Source: Bacteroidales bacterium (GTDB lineage: Bacteria > Bacteroidota > Bacteroidia > Bacteroidales > UBA7960). Taken from it: a stretch of DNA of 19,004 nt. The notes beneath the pieces were generated by a model. It saw only the letters and a list, made by a program, of their open reading frames with translations. It had not been told where the DNA came from and made no database searches. Made by a program: the position numbers and the translations under genes. The stretch is from positions 1 to 19,004 of the forward strand of contig PWND01000135.1 of the NCBI GenBank assembly GCA_003557965.1. Direction: 5' to 3'. Of this stretch, positions 8,346 to 15,412 are shown piece after piece (within the stretch, counting starts at the first letter, position 1; each line of letters begins with the position of its first letter).

Positions 8346-9023
8346 ATGGACAGATATTCAAAGAACGAAAACATGCTTAGCCCGGAAGAAAACCGGTCTC
8401 TTAGAAAGAAAAAAGTTGCAGTTGTTGGATGTGGCGGCCTTGGGGGGCATATCATTGAGCAGCTTGCCCGCTTGGGTGTTGGTAATATTACAGCTATTGA
8501 CGGTGATGTTTTCGAAGTTACAAACCTAAGCAGGCAGCTATTGTCGAATGTTGGCAATATAGGCTTTCCTAAAGCATTAGCTGCAAAAAAGCATATTGAA
8601 AGGGTTAACCCGGAAATCAACCTTGTTGATGTAAAAGAGTATATTACTGTAGAAAATGTTGATGAGATTCTTCAGGGACATGATGTTATTTGTGATGCTC
8701 TTGACTCTATTGGTGCCAGAAAAATAGTTAGAAAGTCAGCCGACAGGTTAAAAATACCGATGGTGTTTGGTGCAATTGCAGGGTGGTACGGGCAGGTTTC
8801 AACACTTTTCCCGGGTGATAAAATATTTGATAATGTTTATGACACTGATGAAAACCGGGGTTTGGAACAGGAACTTGGCAATCCTTCTTTTGCGCCTGCG
8901 TTGGTTGCTTCAATAGAAGTTGCTGAAATATTAAAAATCTTAACCCAAAAGGGTGAGTTGCTTAGAAATAAGCTGCTTGTTATTAATACATTTAACAACG
9001 ATTACCAGGTAATTGAATTCTAA
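8346..9023 (+). CDS. HesA/MoeB/ThiF family (E1-like) adenylyltransferase
   Basis: Family members adenylate the C-terminal glycine of a ubiquitin-like sulfur carrier (ThiS, MoaD) or another carboxylate such as t6A in tRNA. The 225-residue protein has the ATP-binding loop VVGCGGLGG (G28, G30, G31, G33), IDGD (D52, D54), the adenylation motif NLSRQ (N60, R63, Q64), K76 and CDALD (D117). It begins RYSKNENMLSPEEN, the usual family opening. The frame is open upstream to 8121, but that part overlaps ansA and its promoter and has no family similarity; ATG 8346 follows a good -7 element. It has only two cysteines (29 and 116). It therefore lacks the CxxC zinc pairs of MoeB and the catalytic cysteine expected in ThiF. 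No thiS, moaD or thiamine gene is nearby, so the substrate is unknown. It converges on the next gene with 5 bp between stops. Confidence 0.88.
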   Translation: MDRYSKNENMLSPEENRSLRKKKVAVVGCGGLGGHIIEQLARLGVGNITAIDGDVFEVTNLSRQLLSNVGNIGFPKALAAKKHIERVNPEINLVDVKEYITVENVDEILQGHDVICDALDSIGARKIVRKSADRLKIPMVFGAIAGWYGQVSTLFPGDKIFDNVYDTDENRGLEQELGNPSFAPALVASIEVAEILKILTQKGELLRNKLLVINTFNNDYQVIEF

Positions 9024-9028
9024 TAAAC

Positions 9029-9490
9029 TTAAAAAGCTAACCCTATAGCAATACCTGCCATTGCATGGCTATGATGACCTATGTAAGCAAACTCAAAAAC
9101 AGGGCCTATAACAAACCTGTTAATGTCAAAGCCATAACCGGCTTCAACGTGTGCGCTGAATAATAAATCTTTGCCATGCATAACAAGGCCCGGCCCAACA
9201 GATACTTCAAGGTGATTTAAAAGAGTAATCCCCATACCAATTGAAACTCCATAATGTTTTTCATTGGTAAATACATTTTCAACCGAGCCATAAATATGCA
9301 GATCAGGAGAATTTGTACCCAAAATATATTGGTACTCTAATTGCAATCCAATGGCCATTTTGTTATTATCAGCCATATATACAACGCCGGGAACTAATCC
9401 TATTTCATGCTTAAAGACAGGTTCATGTGGCTTTGATTCATTAACAATCGCCAAAAAGAAGATAAGCATCAAAAGTAGCTTTGTAATCAT
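9029..9490 (-). CDS. Small exported beta-rich protein, probably outer-membrane or periplasmic
   Basis: I do not recognise a named family. The 153-residue product starts with a signal peptide (MITKLLLMLIFFLAIV, then polar NESKPHE). The rest is made of alternating hydrophobic/polar strands: IGLVPGVVYM, IGLQLEYQYILG, LHIYGSVENVF, YGVSIGMGITL, LEVSVGPGLVM, FSAHVEAGYGF, FVIGPVFEFAYI, MAGIAIGLAF. It ends in a C-terminal phenylalanine, as many outer-membrane beta-barrels do. About eight strands fit a small 8-stranded barrel, which is inference. The segment GHHSHAM near the end places three histidines close together and could bind a metal or heme, but that is speculative. There is no lipobox cysteine. 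Upstream is the 339-bp intergenic region; downstream it converges on the ThiF-like gene. Confidence 0.75.
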   Translation of the reverse strand: MITKLLLMLIFFLAIVNESKPHEPVFKHEIGLVPGVVYMADNNKMAIGLQLEYQYILGTNSPDLHIYGSVENVFTNEKHYGVSIGMGITLLNHLEVSVGPGLVMHGKDLLFSAHVEAGYGFDINRFVIGPVFEFAYIGHHSHAMAGIAIGLAF

Positions 9491-9698
9491 ATATTTTGTG
9501 TATAATTTATTGACACTTTTTTGATGTAAGAGTTTAAAAACGAAGGGGAAAATTCAATTGTTTTTTCTGAACTGCAGGTTAGTTTACTAAGTGTTTTGAC
9601 ATATGCTGTTATTATGCCTGGTGTATATTATTCATATACAGATAGATGGGCGAGATGTCGAAAAATATTATATGTTAATAACAACATCACAGTTATTT

Positions 9699-9728
9699 TT
9701 GCAGATTATAAAAATTAAAGTAAATTTG
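9699..9728 (+). promoter_or_regulatory. Bacteroidota sigma-70-type promoter of the membrane-protein gene
   Basis: TTG (9699-9701, within TTTTTG) is followed by exactly 19 bases and then TAAATTTG (9721-9728). This matches the Bacteroidota housekeeping consensus TTG-N19-TAnnTTTG in every fixed position and in spacing. Transcription would start near 9735 and give a leader of about 95 bases. It is the best promoter in the window. Confidence 0.75.
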
Positions 9729-9764
9729 AGTTTGATAAAATAAGAAATGCAATTTTAAAATTTT

Positions 9765-9780
9765 CCCAAAGCATTTTGGG
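9765..9780 (+). promoter_or_regulatory. Short leader hairpin before the membrane-protein gene
   Basis: CCCAAA (9765-9770) and TTTGGG (9775-9780) form a perfect 6-bp stem with a GCAT tetraloop in the predicted 5' leader. A second possible pairing, TATCC (9785-9789) with GGATA (9807-9811), follows. No known riboswitch class is recognised. The structures may protect or regulate the mRNA, or have no role. Confidence 0.35.
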
Positions 9781-9829
9781 GGCGTATCCGAAAAGCCTAT
9801 AGAGTAGGATAACTAAAAATTAAAGAACT

Positions 9830-10435
9830 ATGGATAACAAATTTTTCACTTTTTTAAAGCCGGCTTTAGATTATATAGATACCGGCAAACTTTTCAGAAA
9901 GCCTGTAAGCTGGCTTTATACTATTATTGCAGTAATTAATTTATTAATTCCTTTTTACATTCTTTATGTGATTATTGACAATAAAATATTCAGCTATGCA
10001 TCAGGAAAAGACACAGTAGTATTAATACTATTGTTGATAATTACTGCCGGAATAAGCTGGCTTGGTTTTCAGTTGTGGTGGGATAGAAAAGAAAAAGTTT
10101 CCACTTCTTCTGAAGAAAGTGATGACTTCGTTGCAACACCAGTAATTGCACATGTGCTAAAAACCACCGGTGAGTGGCTTGGCCTTTGGATTGGTGTATT
10201 TGGATTTTTGGCAGCAGTAATTCTAACAGTTTTCTATGGCGGCGATTCAGGTATGGGTGCAGCCATGGGATTTGATTTTGTAAGTGCAGGCGTAGATGCA
10301 ATTATCAGGTTGCCTATTATGGGGTTCTTAACAATAGTAGTGTTCAGGTTTTTTGCTGAATTTGTTAAAGCATTACCAACTATTGCAAATAGTGCAAAAA
10401 AACAATTGAAATATTTTGAAGGAGGACAACAATAA
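9830..10435 (+). CDS. Four-helix integral membrane protein of unknown function
   Basis: The product is 201 residues with four likely transmembrane helices at about 28-50, 62-83, 114-137 and 157-176. A charged loop at 85-100 (DRKEKV...SSEESDD) lies between helices 2 and 3, and a glycine-rich segment GGDSGMGAAMGFDF (137-150) between helices 3 and 4. The N-terminal FFTFLKPALDYIDTGKLFRKP precedes helix 1. The C-terminal tail is basic (NSAKKQLKY) and probably cytoplasmic. No catalytic motif, signal peptide or lipobox is seen. I have the impression that similar proteins are common in Bacteroidota, but I cannot name a family. It is transcribed alone, from the strong promoter at 9699 to the strong terminator at 10461, so it probably works without an operon partner. 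The ATG at 9830 is well placed, with an A-rich run upstream and no Shine-Dalgarno sequence. Confidence 0.85.
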   Translation: MDNKFFTFLKPALDYIDTGKLFRKPVSWLYTIIAVINLLIPFYILYVIIDNKIFSYASGKDTVVLILLLIITAGISWLGFQLWWDRKEKVSTSSEESDDFVATPVIAHVLKTTGEWLGLWIGVFGFLAAVILTVFYGGDSGMGAAMGFDFVSAGVDAIIRLPIMGFLTIVVFRFFAEFVKALPTIANSAKKQLKYFEGGQQ

Positions 10436-10460
10436 AATATAATATTGTAATTTGAATATT

Positions 10461-10524
10461 AAGGATTGTATCAAACTTTGAATATTTTTATTAAAATGTT
10501 TGATACAGTCCTTGTTTTTTATTT
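10461..10524 (+). terminator. Intrinsic terminator after the membrane-protein gene
   Basis: AAGGATTGTATCAAAC (10461-10476) pairs with GTTTGATACAGTCCTT (10498-10513) over 16 positions with a single G-T pair, around a 21-nt loop. It is followed at once by GTTTTTTATTT. This is the clearest intrinsic terminator in the window and sits 25 bp after the stop codon. Confidence 0.88.
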
Positions 10525-10529
10525 CAGAG

Positions 10530-10547
10530 GTTAAAAATCTTTTTAAC
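10530..10547. promoter_or_regulatory. Palindrome ahead of the LacI-family gene, possible operator
   Basis: GTTAAAAA (10530-10537) and TTTTTAAC (10540-10547) are perfect inverted arms separated by TC. It ends 17 bp before the regulator's ATG. LacI-family repressors often bind such a dyad over their own promoter, so autoregulation is plausible. The centre lacks the CG common in LacI operators, and A/T-only palindromes arise easily by chance. Confidence 0.4.
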
Positions 10548-10564
10548 TAAGTGATTAAATCAAA

Positions 10565-11584
10565 ATGAGTAAAAACCCTATTTCACTTACAGACATTGCT
10601 AAAGCATTGGGTGTTTCAGCATCTACCGTATCCAGGGCACTGAAAGACCATCCCGACATTAGCGATTCTACGAAAGAAAGAGTGAAGGCATTTGCAGAAA
10701 TGGTTAAGTACCGCCCGAATGTCCTGGCTTTAGGGTTAAAGCACAAAAGAACTTATACCATTGGAATTGTTGTTCCGGAAATTGTTCATCATTTTTTTTC
10801 ATCTATAATAAGCGGAGTAGAAGATGTGGCATACAAAAAGGGATACAGGATAATGATATGCCAGTCTAACGAAAATTATATACGTGAAGAAATGAACTTG
10901 CAGGCCTTATTGGATCACAGAGTAGATGGCTTGCTAATTTCATTAAGCAAAAGCACTGTTAATTACGGGCATATAAAAGCTGCTATCGAAAGTAATATTC
11001 CAACTGTTTTCTTCGACCGGTTTTGCAGAGAAATAGATACTGACAGGGTTACCACCAATGATTTTGAAGGCGCAAGGGCTATTTGTAACCATTTAGTAGA
11101 AAGAGGCTGCAAAAATATTTTGCATTTAGCAGCACCGCAAACACTTTTAATTGGTGCTGAACGAAAAAGAGGTTATGTCCAGGCATTGGCTGATAATGGC
11201 TTAAGCATAAATAAGGAATTGATTTTAAACTGCGATACACCCGCAAAAGTTGATGAACTTAAAGACAAAATATTATCCCTGGTAAGTAAAATAGATGGGA
11301 TATTTGCCGTTAATGACTTTACTGCCATCAAAGTAATGCAGCTATTAAAAAAATCCGGATATAAAATCCCCGAAAATATCGCGGTTGCAGGTTTTGGCGA
11401 CGACCCTATTGCTACAATATCTGAACCTACTCTTACAACTGTTAAACAAAACGGTTATGAAATAGGAAAAACAGCAATGAATATTCTTATTAAAAGGTTG
11501 GAAAACAAAGGCAAAGAAGAAAGAAAACACCAGCCACAAATTAAGGTAGTTGACACAAAACTATGTAAACGGAATTCAACCTAA
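10565..11584 (+). CDS. LacI/GalR-family transcriptional regulator
   Basis: This 339-residue regulator has an N-terminal helix-turn-helix (SLTDIAKALGVSASTVSRAL, about 7-26). A hinge helix follows (YRPNVLALGL, about 49-58), then a type I periplasmic-binding-protein-like effector domain from about 65 to 325. Typical sensor-domain motifs are present: YTIGIVVPEI, DGLLISLS, IPTVFFDRF, DGIFAVNDFTA and VAGFGDDPIATISEPTLTTV. Members bind sugars or sugar phosphates and regulate carbohydrate genes. The hinge position that usually holds Ala-Arg in PNxxAR is Ala-Leu-Gly here, as seen in other Bacteroidota relatives. The target cannot be deduced: no sugar transporter or glycoside hydrolase lies next to it, and the nearest glucan gene (malQ) is about 9.7 kb away. 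The stop codon directly abuts that of the convergent U32 gene. Confidence 0.94.
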   Translation: MSKNPISLTDIAKALGVSASTVSRALKDHPDISDSTKERVKAFAEMVKYRPNVLALGLKHKRTYTIGIVVPEIVHHFFSSIISGVEDVAYKKGYRIMICQSNENYIREEMNLQALLDHRVDGLLISLSKSTVNYGHIKAAIESNIPTVFFDRFCREIDTDRVTTNDFEGARAICNHLVERGCKNILHLAAPQTLLIGAERKRGYVQALADNGLSINKELILNCDTPAKVDELKDKILSLVSKIDGIFAVNDFTAIKVMQLLKKSGYKIPENIAVAGFGDDPIATISEPTLTTVKQNGYEIGKTAMNILIKRLENKGKEERKHQPQIKVVDTKLCKRNST

Positions 11585-12844
11585 CTAAAACCTGTCTTTA
11601 ACGTCGATAAGTTTATATACTTTATCACCACGCCTTACCAGCTCAGATGTTTTTAATGAACATAAGCTGCCTTTTTCAGCTTCCTTTACAACTTCATGAT
11701 CAACCCTGATTTCCTTTATGGCTTCTTCCACAACGCCTGTTGTTGGCCCGGTAATTACAATTAAATCATTTAAGTTAAGGCCACCGGCTTCCAGCTTTAT
11801 TTCAGCAACAGAAATGTTAGAGAAGAAATTTGTAACCTTTCCGGCATATACTTTTTTCCTGGAAGCTTGAGAACCATATCTTTCAGACCATTCTCCAATT
11901 TTTCTTCCCAGGTAATATCCATCCCAAAACCCCCTGTTAAAAACAGTTTTCAGGCGATTTCCCCACCCCTTAATTTTTTCAGGACTATAGGTGCGGTTTT
12001 TAATTGCATCAATAGCTTCTTTGTAACATGATGTTACTGTTTTTACATATTCCGGGCCACGGCCTCTTCCCTCAATTTTTAAAACGCTTACACCCGCATC
12101 TGTTATCTTATCTAAAAACCCGATAGTACATAAGTCTTTAGGCGACATTATATACTCATGATCTATTTCCAGCTCATACTTTTCTTCAATATCTGTAACA
12201 AGATACGACCTCCTGCATAGCTGAAGACAAGCCCCCCTGTTTGCTGAAAAATTCATGTTGTCAAGGCTTAAGTAGCACTTGCCACTTATTGCCATACATA
12301 AAGCTCCGTGTACAAAAACTTCTAACCTGACAAGATTTCCTGATGGGCCTGTAATTGATGCATTTTTTATTCCTTTATGTATGTTGTAAACCTTTTCAAG
12401 GCTTAACTCCCTGGCCAGAACCATTACATCGGCAAACTGTGAATAAAACTTAACAGCCTCTATGTTTGTAATATTACACTGCGTGGAAATATGTACAGGA
12501 ACATTTTGTTTTCGGCAATACTCAATAACACTAAAATCAGAAGCTATAATTGCCGATATCCCTGCATTTTTTGCATGATTAACCAAGGCTTTCATGTCAG
12601 GCAGCTCAGCATCATATATAATGGTATTTAGTGTCAGGTATGATTTAAGATTGTTTTTTCTGCATATTTCAACAATTTCTTCAAGATCATCATGATTAAA
12701 ATTTTGGGATGAACGCGACCTCATATTAAGCTTGCCAACGCCAAAATAAACTGAATCAGCACCACCTTGTATAGCTGCCATAAGGGCTTCGTATGAGCCT
12801 GCAGGCGACATAATTTCTATCATAGGCTTACTATTACCTGCCAT
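11585..12844 (-). CDS. Peptidase U32-family protein, TrhP/YegQ-like (RNA hydroxylation)
   Basis: U32 proteins were first described as collagenases, but the E. coli members TrhP and RlhA work in hydroxylation of tRNA U34 and 23S rRNA C2501 and carry an iron-sulfur cluster. The 419-residue protein opens with IEIMSPAGSYEALMAAI and GADSVYFG. It contains the exact U32 signature EVFVHGALCMAISGKCYLS and four cysteines spaced like cluster ligands (C183, C190, C206, C210). A separate C-terminal domain (about 335-419) looks like a small beta-barrel. Length and cysteine pattern resemble TrhP more than the longer RlhA, but this is a judgement by eye. The start at 12844 (MAGNSKPMIEIM) is used; an internal ATG seven codons on (at the second M) is a possible alternative. 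It lies 144 bp downstream of the M3 peptidase on the same strand. Confidence 0.88.
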   Translation of the reverse strand: MAGNSKPMIEIMSPAGSYEALMAAIQGGADSVYFGVGKLNMRSRSSQNFNHDDLEEIVEICRKNNLKSYLTLNTIIYDAELPDMKALVNHAKNAGISAIIASDFSVIEYCRKQNVPVHISTQCNITNIEAVKFYSQFADVMVLARELSLEKVYNIHKGIKNASITGPSGNLVRLEVFVHGALCMAISGKCYLSLDNMNFSANRGACLQLCRRSYLVTDIEEKYELEIDHEYIMSPKDLCTIGFLDKITDAGVSVLKIEGRGRGPEYVKTVTSCYKEAIDAIKNRTYSPEKIKGWGNRLKTVFNRGFWDGYYLGRKIGEWSERYGSQASRKKVYAGKVTNFFSNISVAEIKLEAGGLNLNDLIVITGPTTGVVEEAIKEIRVDHEVVKEAEKGSLCSLKTSELVRRGDKVYKLIDVKDRF

Positions 12845-12887
12845 AATAAAAAATCGTTACTTGTTTTACAATGCAAGTATAATTATA

Positions 12888-12941
12888 AATTACGGGTTAA
12901 GGGTTCAAAAAATTCCCCGTAACCCGTAATTCAAAAAATTC
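12888..12941. repeat. Extragenic palindrome with interleaved direct repeats
   Basis: AATTACGGGTTA (12888-12899) and TAACCCGTAATT (12920-12931) are perfect 12-bp inverted arms, extended by GGG/CCC after one mismatch. The loop contains TTCAAAAAATTC (12904-12915), and the same 12-mer recurs right after the structure (12930-12941). It lies between the M3 peptidase and U32 genes. It could end the M3 transcript, but no U-tract follows on the minus strand. It may instead be one copy of a dispersed extragenic repeat. Confidence 0.7.
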
Positions 12942-12988
12942 AATTATATTAAAAGCCTTTTTCAAGCTAAATTAATATAACGATATAT

Positions 12989-15109
12989 TTAGTTTAACAA
13001 TCCTCTTTGTCTTAGCAACGGCTCAACAATAGGCTCTCTTCCTCTAAAGTTAATATACATTTCCATTGCGTCTTTTGTTCCGCCTCTCTCAAGAATAGTT
13101 TCACGCAATCTTTGTGCAGTTTCCGGGTCAAACAGATCGCCGGTTTCAACAAATGCTTCATAAACGTCAGCATCCAAAAGCCCTGACCACAAATAACTAT
13201 AATATCCGGCAGAATATCCTCCGGCAAAAATATGGTTAAAATGTGTGCTTCCATGCCTGAAGTTAATTTCCGGAATAATTCCATACTTTTCAATTGTCCT
13301 TGCATCAATTATTGAAGCAACATTAGTCCACTCATCTTTGTCAAAAGGCTCTTTAAGAGTATGGTACTCCATGTCAAGAAATGCAGAAGCAATAAATTCA
13401 ACATTTCTAAATCCGGTATTAAATGCTGCACTTTCGGCAATTCTGTCAATTAGTTCAGCCGGCATAGGCTCGTTGGTTTCATAATGCAGGGCAAAGGTTT
13501 GCATCACTTCAGGCTCTTTTGCCCAGTTTTCCATAACCTGCGAAGGCAGCTCAACAAAATCTCTTGGTACGGCTGTTCCTGACAAACTGTTATATCTGCA
13601 GTCAGATAATAATCCATGAAGTGCATGCCCGAACTCATGGAAAAATGTAGTCATTTCATCAAAAGTAAGTAAGGATGGCTGGCCTCCAGAGGGTGGCGAA
13701 AAGTTACAAACAATTGTAATTACAGGATGTACAAAGTTGCCTTCCCTGTCAATTGATTGTTTCCTGTAACTGCTCATCCATGCACCACCTCTTTTGCTGT
13801 CCCTTGGGTGAAAATCCATGTATAATATACCAATATGAGAACCATCACTTTCCATGACCTCAAAAACCTGTACATCTTCATGATATTTAGGCACATCAGT
13901 TCTTTCTTTATATTTTAGGCCCCATAGTTTTTCTGTAATATCAAATATTCCGTCTCTAACAGTATTTAGCTCAAAATACTGGCGAATTTCTTCTTCATCA
14001 ATATCGTACTTTTCTTTACGAAGCCTTTCGGAGTAGTATCTCCAGTCCCACTGCTCTAAAATAAAGTCATGTCCGTCGTTTCTTATCATTTGTTGCAGGT
14101 CGTATGCTTCTTTTTTGGCAATTGCCAGGGCTGGTTCCCAAACTTCCTTAAGAAAGTTCATAACAGTTTCAACATCACCGGCCATGCGGTCATCTAAAGC
14201 AAGGTCTGCGAAAGTGTCATAGCCGAGCATCTGGGCTCTTTCTATTCTTAGGTTTACTATCTCGCCAATTATTTTTTTATTGTCAAATTCATTATCCATA
14301 TTTCCCCTGCTAATGTAGGCTTGCTGCATTTTCTTTCTTAGCTCCCTGTTGTCGGCATTATATAAAAATGGCATAACGCTGGGGTTATGAAGTGTAAATA
14401 CCCACTTGCCTTCATGGCCTTCTTCTTCAGCTCTTTCTGCTGCATTATCTATAGCAGATTGTGATAGCCCCGACAAATCATCTTCATTGTCAATTACCAT
14501 TCTGAATTTATTTACATCTCCTAATACATTCTGTCCAAACTCTAAAGTAAGCGATGATAATCTGCTGTTGATTTCCTTAAGCCGCTCTCTTTTATCTTCT
14601 TCGAGCAAAGCACCATTTCTTTCAAATCTTCTGTATGTCTCGGTTAGCAAACGCATTTGCTCTTCATCGAGGTCTAATTCATTCTTTTTGTCATGTACTG
14701 CCTTTACTCTTTCAAATAAATCAATATTCAACCAGATATTGTCGCGATGCTCTGATAGTTTAGTTGCCATGTTACGTGCAATTTCAGAGATTTCATCATC
14801 AATCAGGCATGAGTTAAAGTTATAAAACACGCTGCTTACCCTGTTTAATAAATCACCGGTGTACTCAAAAGCTTCTATGGTGTTTTCAAAGGTAGGTTCT
14901 TCCTCATTGTCAATAATGGCCTGAATTTCAGCCATTTGCTCTTCCATGCCTTTTTCAAAAGCAGGCTCAAAGTGTTCATTCTTAATCTCATCAAAAGGCG
15001 GTACGCCAAATGGTGTATCATACTCACTAAAAAAAGGGTTTTCTGCCTTTTTTCCACAAGATGTTATCATAAATAATACGGTTAATGAAACAAATACAAG
15101 CTTCTTCAT
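12989..15109 (-). CDS. Lipoprotein M3-family zinc metallopeptidase (Dcp-like peptidyl-dipeptidase)
   Basis: M3A peptidases cleave short peptides; Dcp removes C-terminal dipeptides. The 706-residue protein has the zinc site HEFGH (H491, E492, H495) and the third ligand in RDFVELPSQ (E520). The substrate-binding HIFAGGYSAGYYSYLW lies near the C-terminus. The N-terminal half is helical and acidic, as in Dcp. The first 18 residues form a lipoprotein signal ending MITSC, so Cys18 should be lipidated and the enzyme tethered in the envelope. No obvious acidic surface-export signal follows the cysteine (CGKKAENP), which favours a periplasm-facing location. E. coli Dcp has a similar length (about 680) but is not a lipoprotein; lipidated forms are frequent in Bacteroidota. 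It is upstream of the U32 gene and divergent from the secreted subtilase, so peptides released outside could be trimmed here (inference). Confidence 0.93.
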   Translation of the reverse strand: MKKLVFVSLTVLFMITSCGKKAENPFFSEYDTPFGVPPFDEIKNEHFEPAFEKGMEEQMAEIQAIIDNEEEPTFENTIEAFEYTGDLLNRVSSVFYNFNSCLIDDEISEIARNMATKLSEHRDNIWLNIDLFERVKAVHDKKNELDLDEEQMRLLTETYRRFERNGALLEEDKRERLKEINSRLSSLTLEFGQNVLGDVNKFRMVIDNEDDLSGLSQSAIDNAAERAEEEGHEGKWVFTLHNPSVMPFLYNADNRELRKKMQQAYISRGNMDNEFDNKKIIGEIVNLRIERAQMLGYDTFADLALDDRMAGDVETVMNFLKEVWEPALAIAKKEAYDLQQMIRNDGHDFILEQWDWRYYSERLRKEKYDIDEEEIRQYFELNTVRDGIFDITEKLWGLKYKERTDVPKYHEDVQVFEVMESDGSHIGILYMDFHPRDSKRGGAWMSSYRKQSIDREGNFVHPVITIVCNFSPPSGGQPSLLTFDEMTTFFHEFGHALHGLLSDCRYNSLSGTAVPRDFVELPSQVMENWAKEPEVMQTFALHYETNEPMPAELIDRIAESAAFNTGFRNVEFIASAFLDMEYHTLKEPFDKDEWTNVASIIDARTIEKYGIIPEINFRHGSTHFNHIFAGGYSAGYYSYLWSGLLDADVYEAFVETGDLFDPETAQRLRETILERGGTKDAMEMYINFRGREPIVEPLLRQRGLLN

Positions 15110-15412
15110 TTTATTTTACTTTAGGTTAATAATACATTTTAAATAATTAATCAGCCAAATTACAAAAACATTATGAATTATCCATTAATTACCTGACAAA
15201 AAATTGCAAGCCAGGCAATTAATCAATGGTAAAAAAGACACTTTGCAAAACTATATTGTACTAACTTTCAGGGCATTTTGCCCAGCCTGTATTTAAGTAT
15301 TTTTTTCACTCAAGTTTTGAATATTTAACGTTAATAGTTCTGCAATTAAACAGAATTGTAATTTATATGTTATAATATTGTAGAATTATTTTTCCATAAA
15401 AATATCACCACT
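15110..15412. other. 303-bp divergent intergenic region
   Basis: It should hold the promoters of the M3 peptidase (-) and the secreted subtilase (+). An imperfect 12-bp inverted repeat, ATTAATTACCTG (15184-15195) with CAGGCAATTAAT (15212-15223), has one mismatch. A small hairpin GGGCA-TTT-TGCCC (15271-15283) is followed by T-rich sequence. TTAACGTTAA (15325-15334) is a perfect 10-bp palindrome with a central CG. The 14-mer ATGTTATAATATTG (15367-15380) also occurs upstream of pruA. No exact TAnnTTTG with a spaced TTG was found, and I see no gene here. Confidence 0.55.

Larger units (their letters stand above)
9491..9829. other. 339-bp intergenic region between divergent genes
   Basis: This AT-rich stretch holds the promoter and leader of the downstream membrane-protein gene (9699-9829). 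It also has a perfect dyad, TGTATAT (9622-9628) and ATATACA (9634-9640) around a 5-nt loop, which could be an operator. A frame is open from 9530 to 9718 (about 62 codons) with an ATG only at 9614. I see no family in it and do not call it a gene. No clear promoter is visible for the minus-strand gene. Confidence 0.6.

Noticed and set aside
8249..8620. 124-codon upstream extension of the asparaginase frame
   Set aside because: It is antisense to the ThiF-like coding region and its promoter, has no family similarity, and the asparaginase core begins directly at the ATG at 8248.
9530..9718. Open frame of about 62 codons in the intergenic region
   Set aside because: The only ATG is at 9614, leaving 34 residues with no recognisable motif; the promoter of the next gene follows immediately. 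A decayed gene cannot be excluded but is not supported.
14406..14825. 139-codon plus-strand frame inside the M3 peptidase gene
   Set aside because: Ser/Leu-rich shadow of the acidic helical region of a well-supported gene on the opposite strand.
15271..15306. Hairpin GGGCA-TTT-TGCCC plus T-rich tail as an intrinsic terminator
   Set aside because: The stem is only 5 bp, the T run lies 15 bp away, and no plus-strand gene ends upstream of it.
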